Below the pieces are notes generated by a model that did no database searches, was not told the DNA's origin, and saw only the letters and a list, made by a program, of their open reading frames with translations. A DNA stretch of 64,000 nucleotides from assembly GCF_900128505.1 (NCBI RefSeq), contig NZ_LT669940.1:294489-358488 (forward strand), written 5' to 3'. The DNA is from Parabacteroides timonensis. Lineage in GTDB: Bacteria; Bacteroidota; Bacteroidia; Bacteroidales; Tannerellaceae. Of this stretch, positions 45,477 through 54,400 are shown in pieces (the first letter of the stretch is position 1; the number at the start of each line of letters is the position of its first letter). Position numbers and translations under genes: made by a program.

Positions 45477-45510
45477 TGGTATATTAATCCCAATTACATG
45501 GTATACTAAT
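45477..45510. promoter_or_regulatory. 22-bp-spaced direct repeats upstream of the ABC ATPase operon
   Basis: TGGTATATTAAT (45477-45488) and TGGTATACTAAT (45499-45510) start 22 bp apart, and a related TGGTATATAAT begins at 45283. Nearby TACCCG-GT-CGGGTA forms a short hairpin near 45450. They are candidate operators of an AraC- or LytTR-type regulator. The 407-bp gene-free stretch 45222-45628 holds these, an imperfect dyad near 45311-45368 and no TAnnTTTG match reading leftward. Confidence 0.5.
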
Positions 45511-45628
45511 ATCATTTTGATAGTTAGAAAAAGATGGATCAGCGGAACTTATTCCGGCGGAAAAGGCTGTCGTGTATTTTTGGGGACTAAATATATTGTC
45601 CCTGTCACTTTTAAATGGTAACAGGGCT

Positions 45629-46210
45629 TTATAATATATCCTCATACAAATTATATAACCTTTTCCGAAGGAATAATACTGCATATCGTTTCCTGGAAAT
45701 CAATGTATTGACCGCTATTCCGGTCGATTCCGCTATCTCTTTGAACGGAATACCTTCCAGTTCTGTCAGCTCAAAGACAGTCCGCTGTTCATCTGGCAAT
45801 TCGAGTAAAGCATATTCCAGTTCTTTCCACACGGTGGAGCGGATGAAATCCATTTCCGGCGACTGATCTTCATCGGGCATCAATTCGGAAAGCTCTTTCA
45901 GAAAAGTACCGTCGTCTTCGTTAGTAGAGAGATACGGCATTTCTTCCTCACGGCGTTTCCGGCTCCGGTCGATGATCTGGTTGCGGGCAACTGAATACAA
46001 CCAGGCGGCAATCTGTTCGATCGGGTTTTCCTCCTGGTCGCTTTTCATGAACTGGTAGAATACGTTTTGCAAAATATCTTCACTGTCCTCCCTGGATGAG
46101 ACCCGTTTGTTGATGAAGCCTTTCAGCTGCGCCTGATATTTCCGGAAGATATCTGCAACGCGTGTATTTTGCTCAGTACCGGCAGATGTATTTGTCGATA
46201 ACTCTTTCAT
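45629..46210 (-). CDS. ECF-type RNA polymerase sigma factor
   Basis: A 193-aa sigma factor. Region 2 at residues about 20-90 holds FINKRVSSREDSEDILQNVFYQFMKSDQEE and AAWLYSVARNQIIDRSRKRR; region 4 at about 130-185 holds LPDEQRTVFELTELEGIPFKEIAESTGIAVNTLISRKRYAV. The acidic linker between them (NEDDGTFLKELSELMPDEDQSPE) is long. Its start overlaps the preceding small membrane protein gene by 4 bp (ATGA), so they are translationally coupled. Targets are unknown. Confidence 0.92.
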   Translation of the reverse strand: MKELSTNTSAGTEQNTRVADIFRKYQAQLKGFINKRVSSREDSEDILQNVFYQFMKSDQEENPIEQIAAWLYSVARNQIIDRSRKRREEEMPYLSTNEDDGTFLKELSELMPDEDQSPEMDFIRSTVWKELEYALLELPDEQRTVFELTELEGIPFKEIAESTGIAVNTLISRKRYAVLFLRKRLYNLYEDIL

Positions 46211-46590
46211 TGGGGCTGATTGCCGGGTGTGGGGTCTTGCATATCAAATCTGCCGTTACGGAAATCTGCCATATGCTTGCGGATATGTTCCCGGCGTTCT
46301 TCCCATGACATATTTTTCATCTGTTCCCGAATCTGTGCTTGTCCTTCTCGATTACCGGGGAAAAAGCCTCCCGACCGGGGATCGAAAGGACCGAACTTCC
46401 CAAAGCCACCCAGTAACAGACGGGTAAGTGCCATAAGGCCTATAGCCTGCCAGTAATTGATTACCGACCAACCGATAATGGAAGGGATCAGCCAATTCCA
46501 TAAAAACATGACTGCCAGTGCTGCCAGCGCAAATACGCCTATAAAAAACAGGAAAGCAAGCCCTCCTCTGAATTTACCTGAATTTCTCAT
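46207..46590 (-). CDS. Small two-helix membrane protein, possible sigma-factor partner
   Basis: A 127-aa protein; the ATG at 46590 is chosen because earlier in-frame starts would put the ferredoxin gene end inside it. Two hydrophobic helices are seen (residues about 10-33, LAFLFFIGVFALAALAVMFLW, and about 37-60), followed by a polar tail rich in Arg, Glu and Met (MSWEERREHIRKHMADFRNG). That tail resembles a metal- or stress-sensing helical segment, but weakly. The 4-bp overlap with the sigma gene suggests it regulates that factor, perhaps as an anti-sigma factor. No known family was recognised. Confidence 0.7.
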   Translation of the reverse strand: MRNSGKFRGGLAFLFFIGVFALAALAVMFLWNWLIPSIIGWSVINYWQAIGLMALTRLLLGGFGKFGPFDPRSGGFFPGNREGQAQIREQMKNMSWEERREHIRKHMADFRNGRFDMQDPTPGNQPQ

Positions 46591-46613
46591 TGTGATATAA
46601 TTTACATTGTTTA

Positions 46614-46835
46614 TTATTCTGTTATTAACTCTATGGCATGTGTCCGGCAGGATTTTACACAGTTCCCGCATCCGACACAGTTTTCCGGATTAAGTACTGT
46701 GGCATAGCTGCAACTACCGTTATTCACCATCTTCAACACTTCCCTCCGGCATCTCTTTACACAATCGCCGCATCCACTGCACTCATACGCAAAGACTTGT
46801 AAAGATATGACTTCTTTTCTCTTTCTTCCGAACAT
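46614..46835 (-). CDS. Two-[4Fe-4S] cluster ferredoxin
   Basis: A 73-aa ferredoxin with two complete cluster motifs of the form CxxCxxCxxxC: CSGCGDCVKRC and CVGCGNCVKSC. An extra Cys occurs in SCSYATVL. It should carry electrons at low potential in the cytoplasm. It precedes the small membrane protein and the sigma factor, 23 bp upstream, and probably forms the first gene of that operon, which would link redox state to the sigma factor. Confidence 0.92.
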   Translation of the reverse strand: MFGRKRKEVISLQVFAYECSGCGDCVKRCRREVLKMVNNGSCSYATVLNPENCVGCGNCVKSCRTHAIELITE

Positions 46836-46963
46836 TTTCTGTTTCCATTTTAAAATTAAAAAATCTATTTAGTGAGACATGCCTTCTATTCTTGTAGACG
46901 ATCGGCACGGAAGAATATTTTAAATAGAAATCTTTTTTTTGATGTATGTTTTACATTAGTCAG

Positions 46964-46971
46964 TATATTTG
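46964..46971 (+). promoter_or_regulatory. -7 box of the nudC promoter
   Basis: TATATTTG, 22 nt before the nudC ATG, with TTTG at 46938-46941 as a possible -33 element (22-nt spacer). Confidence 0.6.
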
Positions 46972-46993
46972 TATCGTTCAAAAGTAAAATGTG

Positions 46994-47770
46994 ATGAGCG
47001 ATATAAATAATACACCTGTATTTTGGTTTATTTTCTTCAACGACCAGTTACTGCTTCAGAAAAAAGGTGAAACATATACAATCCCTTATAGTGTCAATCC
47101 CCCTGTTCAAGTCGGAAATGTGTTGGAAGTCGGTTTACTTCAGGATATTCCCTGTCGTACTGCATCGGTGGATACACCGTTGGAAGAGACTTCCGGTTAT
47201 CAGCCGATGGGATTGCGTGCTTCGTACGATTTTCTGGATGGTGCTTTACATAAGATGGCAGGGAAGGCGTATGAATTGGTCTATTGGGATCAGCATAGCC
47301 GTTTTTGTCCTTCATGCGGAACAAAAACAGTGATGCAAACAGCTATTTCCAAGCAATGCCCTGCCTGTAAATACGAGATTTATCCGGCTGTGTCCGCTGC
47401 AATTCTGGTATTGATCCGTAAAGAAGATTCTATCCTTTTGGTTCATGCCCGTAATTTCAAAGGTTCTTTTCATGGATTAGTAGCCGGTTTCCTGGAAACA
47501 GGGGAGACATTGGAAGAATGTGTAAGACGCGAAGTGATGGAAGAAACCGGACTCGAAATCAGCAATATAACTTATTTCGGAAACCAGCCCTGGCCTTATC
47601 CAAGCAATTTGATGGTCGGATTTATCGCCGATTATGCCGGAGGTACTATCCGTTTACAGGATGAGGAATTGAGCGAAGGAGCGTTCTTTACGAAAGAGAA
47701 CCTGCCCGAACTTCCCCGAAAACTCAGTCTGGCTCGTAAGATGATCGACTGGTGGCTGGAACAGCCCTGA
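46994..47770 (+). CDS. nudC: NAD(H) pyrophosphatase / RNA de-NADding Nudix enzyme
   Basis: A 258-aa cytoplasmic protein; ATG 46994 is chosen although an in-frame GTG lies 3 nt upstream. Four zinc-ribbon cysteines (Cys105, 108, 122, 125 in CPSCGTK and CPACKYE) precede a complete Nudix box at about 164-187 (GFLETG-E-TLEECVRREVMEETGLE). The NudC-specific QPWPYPSNLM follows. This set identifies the NADH diphosphatase family, which hydrolyses NAD(H) to NMN(H) and AMP and can remove NAD caps from RNA. It precedes the DPP IV-like gene by 34 bp and may be cotranscribed. Confidence 0.93.
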   Translation: MSDINNTPVFWFIFFNDQLLLQKKGETYTIPYSVNPPVQVGNVLEVGLLQDIPCRTASVDTPLEETSGYQPMGLRASYDFLDGALHKMAGKAYELVYWDQHSRFCPSCGTKTVMQTAISKQCPACKYEIYPAVSAAILVLIRKEDSILLVHARNFKGSFHGLVAGFLETGETLEECVRREVMEETGLEISNITYFGNQPWPYPSNLMVGFIADYAGGTIRLQDEELSEGAFFTKENLPELPRKLSLARKMIDWWLEQP

Positions 47771-47804
47771 TAATGATAGTTGTACAACCTAAAATAATAG
47801 TATT

Positions 47805-49940
47805 ATGTGTAAAAAACTTACCTTTTTTTGCTGTTTGGGACTTTTACTGTTGGCATTGCCCATAGTAACCATCACAGCACAAGTTACCACAGCAGATTAT
47901 CTGCGTGCAGATACATTCCTAAAGTGTTCCGGTAAAATGTATTCTTCTGCAGTAATACCTGCATGGCTTGACAGTTCGCATTATTTCTGGTATAAAAACC
48001 ATGAGCGGGGCGGCGATTTCTATTATCTGGTAAATGCAAAAACCGGGAAAAAACAGCGGGGTACGGATAAAAAACAACTTGCCGCTTTCTTGACCGGCAA
48101 GCAGAAGCCGTTGGCCGAGATCCTGTTGAAGGAGGAGGATGAGAAGAATGCAAACTACCGGAGAAACGGAGAAGAAGCCAAGCCGGTTATATCGCCTGAT
48201 ACTAAATGGGAAGCCTATATCCGGGATAACAATGTATATATCCGTCCTACCGGAGATGAAAAAGATAAAAAGAAAGGGGAAATTGCCCTGACAACCGACG
48301 GGACGACAAACCTGTTTTATAGTTCTTATATGATCTGGTCGCCCGACTCCCGTAAACTGGCCACTGTCAAGGTACGTGGTGTGCAGGAACGCCGTATTCC
48401 ACTGATCGAGTCGAGTCCGGAAAGTCAGCGTCAGCCAATTTTACAATGGCGCGATTATGCCAAACCCGGTGATGTGATCGAAGTATGCCTGCCTGCCTTG
48501 TTCGATATAGAGTCACGTAAGCAGATCCCGTTGGATGTGGAACCTTATGCAAATCAGTTTACATTGTATCTGACCGGTTGGCGCAAGGATAGCCGTGCTT
48601 TCACTTTTGAGTTTAATCAACGTGGACATCAGCGCTATATCGTCGGTGAGGTAAATGCTACCGATGGAACGATCCGTCATCTGGCCGACGAACAGTCGAA
48701 TACTTTTATCCATTATTATCAGAACTACCGTTACGATCTGAACGATGGTAAAGAAATGCTTTGGAGTTCGGAACGCGACGGTTGGCGGCATCTTTATCTG
48801 ATGGATGGAAATACCGGCAACGTAAAACAGCAGGTGACTCAAGGGGAGTGGGTTGTCCGCCGGGTAGATTTTGTGGACGAGACCAACCGTACGGTTTATT
48901 TCTTTGCTTCCGGTTTCAATAAAGGAGAAGATCCTTATAATCTTCATTATTGCCGTATTAATCTGGATGGGACAGGATTTACCGATATGACACCTGAAAA
49001 CGGGAATCACCGGATCTCTTTCTCTAAAGACCGGGCTTATTTTGTGGATACTTATTCACGACCGGATCTTCCGGCTGTCAGCCAGTTGAAAAAGACGGAA
49101 GATGCTTCGGTTGTAACCGTACTTGAAAAATGTGATGTCAGCGACCTGGTGGCTGAAGGCTGGCAGATACCTGAGGTGTTTTCAGCAAAAGGAAGAGATG
49201 GGAAAACGGATATCTGGGGGAATATTTACCGTCCGACCGGTTTTGATCCGTCGCGCTCTTATCCGGTTGTTGAGATGATTTATGCCGGACCGCACGATTC
49301 GCATGTGGACAAAGACTTTAAACCGGCTCACCACCTGATTTCCCGTTTGGTTGAATTAGGCTTTATCGTGGTTTCGATCGACGGAATGGGGACATCCAAC
49401 CGTTCTAAAGCTTTTCATGATGTTTGTTGGAAGAACCTGAAAGATGCCGGTTTCCCGGATCGTATTGCCTGGATAAAAGCGGCAGCTGAGAAATATCCAT
49501 CGATGGATACCTCGCGGGTCGGTATTTACGGCTGGTCGGCAGGCGGACAGAATGCCATGGCTGCTTTGTTGTTCCATAATGACTTTTACAAGGCGGCAGT
49601 TGCTTTATGCGGTTGCCATGACAACCGAATGGATAAGATCTGGTGGAATGAGCAATGGATGGGATATCCTATCGACGAGTCTTACAGTGCTTCATCGAAT
49701 GTGGATAATGCTTATCGGCTGAAAGGTAAGTTGTTGCTGATTAACGGCGAACTGGATGACAATGTAGATCCGGCTTCCACATTGCAGGTTGTCAATGCCT
49801 TGATGAAAGCGAATAAAAAGTTTGAACAACTCTATCTGCCGGGTAAAAGCCATTCTTTGGGCGGTCCGTACGAAATGCACCGTATCCACGATTTCTTTGT
49901 TAAGAATTTATTGAACCAGGAACCTCCCGAGTGGGAATAA
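47805..49940 (+). CDS. DPP IV-like S9 peptidase
   Basis: A 711-aa exported peptidase with a Sec signal peptide (CLGLLLLALPIVTITAQ). Residues about 60-430 form the beta-propeller (WSPDSRKLATVKVRGVQ; WSSERDGWRHLYLMDG) and residues about 460-711 the alpha/beta-hydrolase with the nucleophile motif GWSAGG (Ser578), Asp in GELDDNVDP and His in GKSHSLGG, a complete Ser-Asp-His triad. Members remove dipeptides, often Xaa-Pro, from peptides in the periplasm. A second S9 peptidase of the other subfamily is coded at 39777. The gene ends before a hairpin it shares with the convergent lipoprotein gene. Confidence 0.9.
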   Translation: MCKKLTFFCCLGLLLLALPIVTITAQVTTADYLRADTFLKCSGKMYSSAVIPAWLDSSHYFWYKNHERGGDFYYLVNAKTGKKQRGTDKKQLAAFLTGKQKPLAEILLKEEDEKNANYRRNGEEAKPVISPDTKWEAYIRDNNVYIRPTGDEKDKKKGEIALTTDGTTNLFYSSYMIWSPDSRKLATVKVRGVQERRIPLIESSPESQRQPILQWRDYAKPGDVIEVCLPALFDIESRKQIPLDVEPYANQFTLYLTGWRKDSRAFTFEFNQRGHQRYIVGEVNATDGTIRHLADEQSNTFIHYYQNYRYDLNDGKEMLWSSERDGWRHLYLMDGNTGNVKQQVTQGEWVVRRVDFVDETNRTVYFFASGFNKGEDPYNLHYCRINLDGTGFTDMTPENGNHRISFSKDRAYFVDTYSRPDLPAVSQLKKTEDASVVTVLEKCDVSDLVAEGWQIPEVFSAKGRDGKTDIWGNIYRPTGFDPSRSYPVVEMIYAGPHDSHVDKDFKPAHHLISRLVELGFIVVSIDGMGTSNRSKAFHDVCWKNLKDAGFPDRIAWIKAAAEKYPSMDTSRVGIYGWSAGGQNAMAALLFHNDFYKAAVALCGCHDNRMDKIWWNEQWMGYPIDESYSASSNVDNAYRLKGKLLLINGELDDNVDPASTLQVVNALMKANKKFEQLYLPGKSHSLGGPYEMHRIHDFFVKNLLNQEPPEWE

Positions 49941-49949
49941 AATAAAAAT

Positions 49950-49993
49950 GGCACAATATGAATACTGAGCGTTAATCGTATTCTTATTGTGCC
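49950..49993 (-). terminator. Terminator after the 168-aa lipoprotein gene
   Basis: A 16-bp stem (49950-49965 with 49978-49993, one mismatch) with a 12-nt loop. T-rich sequence follows only on the minus strand, so it chiefly serves the gene at 50016; it may slow the plus strand as well. Confidence 0.75.
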
Positions 49994-50015
49994 GTAAAAT
50001 GTTGAGTTGGTTGTC

Positions 50016-50522
50016 TTATTGATTTTCCAGTGCGTCTATCCATATATCCAGGCAAAGTTGTGGATATATGTAAAAACTTTCTTCGAGAGTGCCTGTCGCT
50101 TTCATCTTTTCGGATATCTCGTCGGCAATTGCCGGCTTGGAGTTGATAAGCAGGTCGAAGATGATATAGGAGAAAAAGCCCGGTTTTCCTTTCAGGAACT
50201 TATCCATCACTAAATAATAGACATTGGGAGAGGCTGATAAAACGAAATCTTTAAAATTCTGATACTCCTCCGTGTCCATATATACGTAAGGATTACTTAC
50301 ATAAGCCATTTCATCACATTTAATGAGGAATAGTTCGAATTTCTCATTAAATTGTTTCTTTTCGGATTTGGAAGGGAGTTTCATCCCCATATTGATCCTG
50401 GCCCGCAGGTCGGGCGTTACTTTATAGACATCCGGTTCCTGATAGTCTTCACCGTCACAGGATGTAAAGAATATCAGAGCGATTGAGGCAAGCAGGAGTG
50501 CCAATATTTGTAACTTAGTCAT
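50016..50522 (-). CDS. Small lipoprotein of unknown function
   Basis: A 168-aa lipoprotein (lipobox FTSC; lipidated Cys22). The mature part is acidic, helical and Tyr/Phe-rich (LPSKSEKKQFNEKFELFLIK; YVYMDTEEYQNFKDFVLSAS), without any motif I recognise. No TAnnTTTG promoter box was seen just upstream. It is convergent with the DPP IV-like gene and has a clear terminator. Confidence 0.65.
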   Translation of the reverse strand: MTKLQILALLLASIALIFFTSCDGEDYQEPDVYKVTPDLRARINMGMKLPSKSEKKQFNEKFELFLIKCDEMAYVSNPYVYMDTEEYQNFKDFVLSASPNVYYLVMDKFLKGKPGFFSYIIFDLLINSKPAIADEISEKMKATGTLEESFYIYPQLCLDIWIDALENQ

Positions 50523-50822
50523 AAATGTCTGTATATTTTTATTTTATTTCTTAATCATAAGACGCAATACCACAGCAAAAAGCTGCACTTACCACGTTTT
50601 ATCTGTCTTTATTAATAAAACGGATAAAAAATAAAAATACTGCATAACAAACAAAAAATATTTATTTTTCTTATGCACGCACCTCTGGAGTGAAGATTAT
50701 TCCTTTCTGTAAGAGCCTTTATTCGATTATCTAGATCTGAAAGCCTGTATTATAACCTTTTCCCTCTACTATTTTATATCTGAAAGATAGTAATTGTAAA
50801 AAAGTATAGTATTTGTTTCATT

Positions 50823-50881
50823 TATGTAAGGTATGCTCTACATATATGTAATGCTTGCCTTTCATTTGTGTAAGGCTAGCC
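50823..50881. repeat. Three direct repeats at 22-bp spacing
   Basis: TATGTAAGGTATGC (50823), TATGTAATGCTTGCC (50845) and TGTGTAAGGCTAGCC (50867) start exactly 22 bp apart. They look like cooperative protein-binding sites on one helix face. Confidence 0.55.
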
Positions 50882-50891
50882 TTACTTTTTT
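50870..50891 (+). terminator. Terminator-like palindrome with T-run
   Basis: GTAAGGCTAGCCTTAC is a perfect 16-bp palindrome followed by six T. No gene lies upstream on the plus strand, so it would end an unannotated transcript, or it may be just the last unit of the direct repeats. Confidence 0.4.
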
Positions 50892-51105
50892 AAAATATTG
50901 AAAGAAGACCCTAAATTATCCTATCTTTTCTTTTGGGTATTCCTAATGAAAATACTTAGTTGCTTGGTGTCTGGGTCAGTGACATAGAAAAGTGCTGAAT
51001 GGTTTCGGTTAAGTATTGTTGTTTTATTTGTAATATTCTGATAGATAGGTTTTTATTTGATCGTTTTAGCATCTGTGTAAGTTTGAATAATACTAATATA
51101 TAATT

Positions 51106-51123
51106 AATGTACGCACGTACATT
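51106..51123. promoter_or_regulatory. Palindromic operator-like site
   Basis: AATGTACG-CA-CGTACATT, an 18-bp dyad with a 2-bp centre, lies in the AT-rich region upstream of the surface-protein genes. It could bind a dimeric regulator. Confidence 0.4.
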
Positions 51124-51204
51124 ATTATATTATAAAGAGAATGTTATATAATGGAATAAGTGGTTGTATGGTATGAAAATCAATTAGAGAATCCGTAAAC
51201 GGAG

Positions 51205-51236
51205 TGACTAGAGAAAACGATCGTTTATTCTCGCCA
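51205..51236. promoter_or_regulatory. Dyad site, copy A (one arm complete)
   Basis: TGACTA, 4 nt, AAACGATCGTTT, 4 nt, then TCGCCA where the symmetric form would read TAGTCA. It shares the core and left arm with copy B at 51378. Confidence 0.5.
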
Positions 51237-51377
51237 ACAAAATTAGGCATAAGTTTTGAAACTGCAATTATTTTGCAAATATTTTTTATGTCGTTATCTT
51301 CTTTCTTATCAAGAGAATAGCAAAGTATGTACAAAATTGGATATTTCCGATACCAACTCTTTAGATGTAAAAAACAG

Positions 51378-51409
51378 TGACTAAAATAAACGATCGTTTT
51401 AGCTAGTCA
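51378..51409. promoter_or_regulatory. Dyad site, copy B (fully symmetric)
   Basis: TGACTA (51378-51383), 4 nt, AAACGATCGTTT (51388-51399), 4 nt, TAGTCA (51404-51409): a 32-bp dyad centred on CGATCG. Copy A resembles the reverse complement of this copy over about 24 bases, so the pair may be inverted repeats, 142 bp apart. Confidence 0.55.
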
Positions 51410-51490
51410 TTCATGTCTGACTAGGATAATATAAAGAGTTTATAAGAACTAATTTCATTAACACTATTATTAATATTAAAATTTAGATTT

Positions 51491-54400
51491 ATGAACAGAA
51501 AGTTTTCTACTTTGATGGCCATCGCGATGTTGGCCACGGGAGCAAACGGATGGGCACAGGTAACAATTGATGCTGGAACTACCACAACAGATGGTTATAC
51601 AGTACAAGCTTCTGCGGCCGGTGCACTGTTTGATCAGTTTGTCCAGGAAAATGCAAGTAGCCGGGGGAATAAACTTTTTCCTACTGTGTCTCCGTTTGAA
51701 TTAAAAACGGTTTATGGTGCAAAACCTATATCTTCATTGCAACATATAAACGGTGTTGCTGATGGTCGTTATTTTCAGTTTGCCATAAGTGAGTCTTTCC
51801 ATGCAGTTTCGGCTTTAGCTGGTGATGGAAAAGAAGTCCTGACAATGGTTTGGGTGGATGCAGACAACGCTGTTTCAGGGCAAGGACATTTTGAAGTACA
51901 GGTTGAAAATGTAAATAACGCGAATGTTTCTAACAACCGTATTACATTAGATCGTACTTTGTGGAAAGTTACTGCAAATAAAGATGCAGCAGGTACTGTT
52001 TTGTATTATCAGTTGCAGAACAAGGCTTCTGAAGCCATCATGCAGTTGTCTATCGATAAGGTAGTTGGAACTCCTAATGCTGCTGGAGAAGCTGAAATTG
52101 CATTGGAAGTGGTTAATGGACAAACAAACTGGCGTTGGGCTGACGGACAGGTTGCTTCTATTAATTCAAAGATTGAACCTGCTGCTGGAACTGTTCTGCA
52201 AAATCAATTGCGTGCCCAGTATAATAATGGAATGACTATTCGTTTAGCAAGAAAAGTTGCATCTGGCGGTAAAGTAACTTTAGGAGCCGTTAAAATGAAT
52301 AGCAACAAAGCATTTGCGGTTAATACTGATGCCATAACAATTAATGGCGCAACTTTTTATCCTGTCACATTTGAAAGTTGGGAAGCCAATCCTATCATCC
52401 TGACAGCAGATCAGATTAATGCTGAATTAGGAAATGAAGTTTTATTGACAGAAGATAAGAAAACTCCGAATCGTTTTAACTTTGTGTTTGATCCAGATGT
52501 TCAGGGAGATACAAATGTAATGTTGTCGGGTGCTTTCAAAGCTGAAAGCGCTAAAAGCGGTTTCGACCGTGTACCGGGTGATGCTCCTGATGGTTATGTT
52601 CGTTTCGTTACAAACGCAACGAAAAATGAATCATCTGAATTTAAGAAAGAATATCTGCATGTAGATACTGCTTATTATGATCCGACCCCCAACGGTCGTT
52701 ACGATCTGAAATTAACAGTTGGTCAGATCTTATATCCGAGATATGCTGTTGCTGCTGATGGTAGAACTGTAAACTCAAATGGCGAGTTGATGATTGGCAG
52801 TTCTGTAATGACTGATGCTCAGAAGTATGGTGATTTGTTTACTACTACGTTAAGTCAGGCTCCTTACACAATGACTGCTTATACACAGTTGAAACGTCAG
52901 TCTAACTTCCGTCCTATCTTCTATCCGTCTACTCAGAGCTTGCGTTTGCAGGCAGAAATGCTGTATAAAGCCGATAAAAATGATCCGACTTGCTGGTGGG
53001 GACAAATGGCAAAGGATGCTGCCGGAACTTCTGCCGGAACTTCTGTAGCTGCTAGTTGGACGGCTGGAACAGTTGGGACAGATTATACGATGCTTATCGC
53101 TAAATGTGCTGCTGATCCTACAATTGATCCGGTTAATGTGCGTGGAGCTGCCAGAGGATACTATCCTTCTTATGCTCAGGATATTAAAAATGTTGAACAG
53201 GGTAATCGTTTGTTGTATTATGCTTCTCCATGGGGTGTAACAAATTTGACTGTTGCTAAAGAGCGTAATGGTTATGCTACAAATGGTTTGAGTGAAGTTA
53301 ATGTTTTGTTGTGGAATGCAGTAGGGAACGTATTACAAACGGATAAGGCTGCTGCTGTTGCTCTGGCTACAGCTTTTGATGCTGTTCCTACAGGTAATCA
53401 AAATGTTTGGGTAATAGACCCGGCATCAACAGTTTCCGCTGGTAATTTGGCCGAATTTAAAACAGCTGTTGGTGCTAATGAAGTTGTTCCTGCTACAACT
53501 GGACTTAAGCTGATCTATGCACCTCAATATGCTACAGCTCATAGTAACTTAGCTCGTTTGGTTACTTTGACTCCGACTCATATTGTATTAACTGCTGGTC
53601 CTCACGATGTAAACGATGCTAAATACAGCGGTTTGTTGACTTATATCACATTGAAGACAACTAAGACTGAATCGGATCTGAATGAAGTTGCTGATATTGC
53701 AGAAGGTTTCTATTATATTCGCAACGCAAAGAAGATGTCTTCTGATCTGACACAAGAAGGCGATTATCGCTATGAAGATTTAGCTGCTACTAATGCTACA
53801 TTTACTTATTGGAATGCAATGACTCAGAAATGGGATAGAGGTGATGTAGAAAATGGTAACAATCCGAACAATGACGGTATCAATGCTGCAATGCATCTTA
53901 ACGATTTGAGCAATACCGGTAATCTGGTTTACTCTTCAGATAAGAAAGTGATTCCTTCTGCTCAGTGGTATGTAAAAGGTAATGGTGGTTATTATACGAT
54001 CATTAACCGTGAGTCAGGACGTACTTGGGGTACTAGCTACTGGTGGAAGACTTCTGAACCGAATACTTATGCGAACATGGCTACTTATTACGATGCAGCT
54101 GGTTTGATGCAGACATACCGTGATACTATCCGTATCGAAATGATCCCGCAGGCAGAACTGACTAACCGTACTATGGGTTATCTGGATATGACACAGGCTG
54201 AAGCTATTGCTGATACCAGTGTATATGCTATCGGTATGAAGAACCTGGGTGATACTCACTTCTCTCTGACAAGTGTAGACGGTGTATTGAAACTGGTTCA
54301 GGATGCTAAGGGTGAATACAAAATGGAAAGAGTTCTGGTGAAAGATAAAGATATCTATTCTCAGAAAACAATGGGTACAGATGAGTTGATCTATGGCTAT

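Larger units (their letters stand above)
50523..51490. other. 968-bp gene-free, AT-rich regulatory region
   Basis: No credible coding sequence: the only open frame of note (51125-51334, minus) lacks any protein-like pattern. It holds 22-bp-spaced direct repeats (50823-50881), a terminator-like palindrome (50870-50891), an 18-bp palindrome (51106-51123) and two large dyads (51205-51236, 51378-51409). A 12-bp match to half of the fecI-side recombination-like site, TATAAGAACTAA, is at 51441-51452. No TAnnTTTG promoter was found before the large surface-protein gene. Confidence 0.7.

Noticed and set aside
51125..51334. A 69-aa open frame on the minus strand in the long intergenic region
   Set aside because: No protein-like pattern or signal, and it overlaps the large dyad at 51205; such frames are common in AT-rich DNA.
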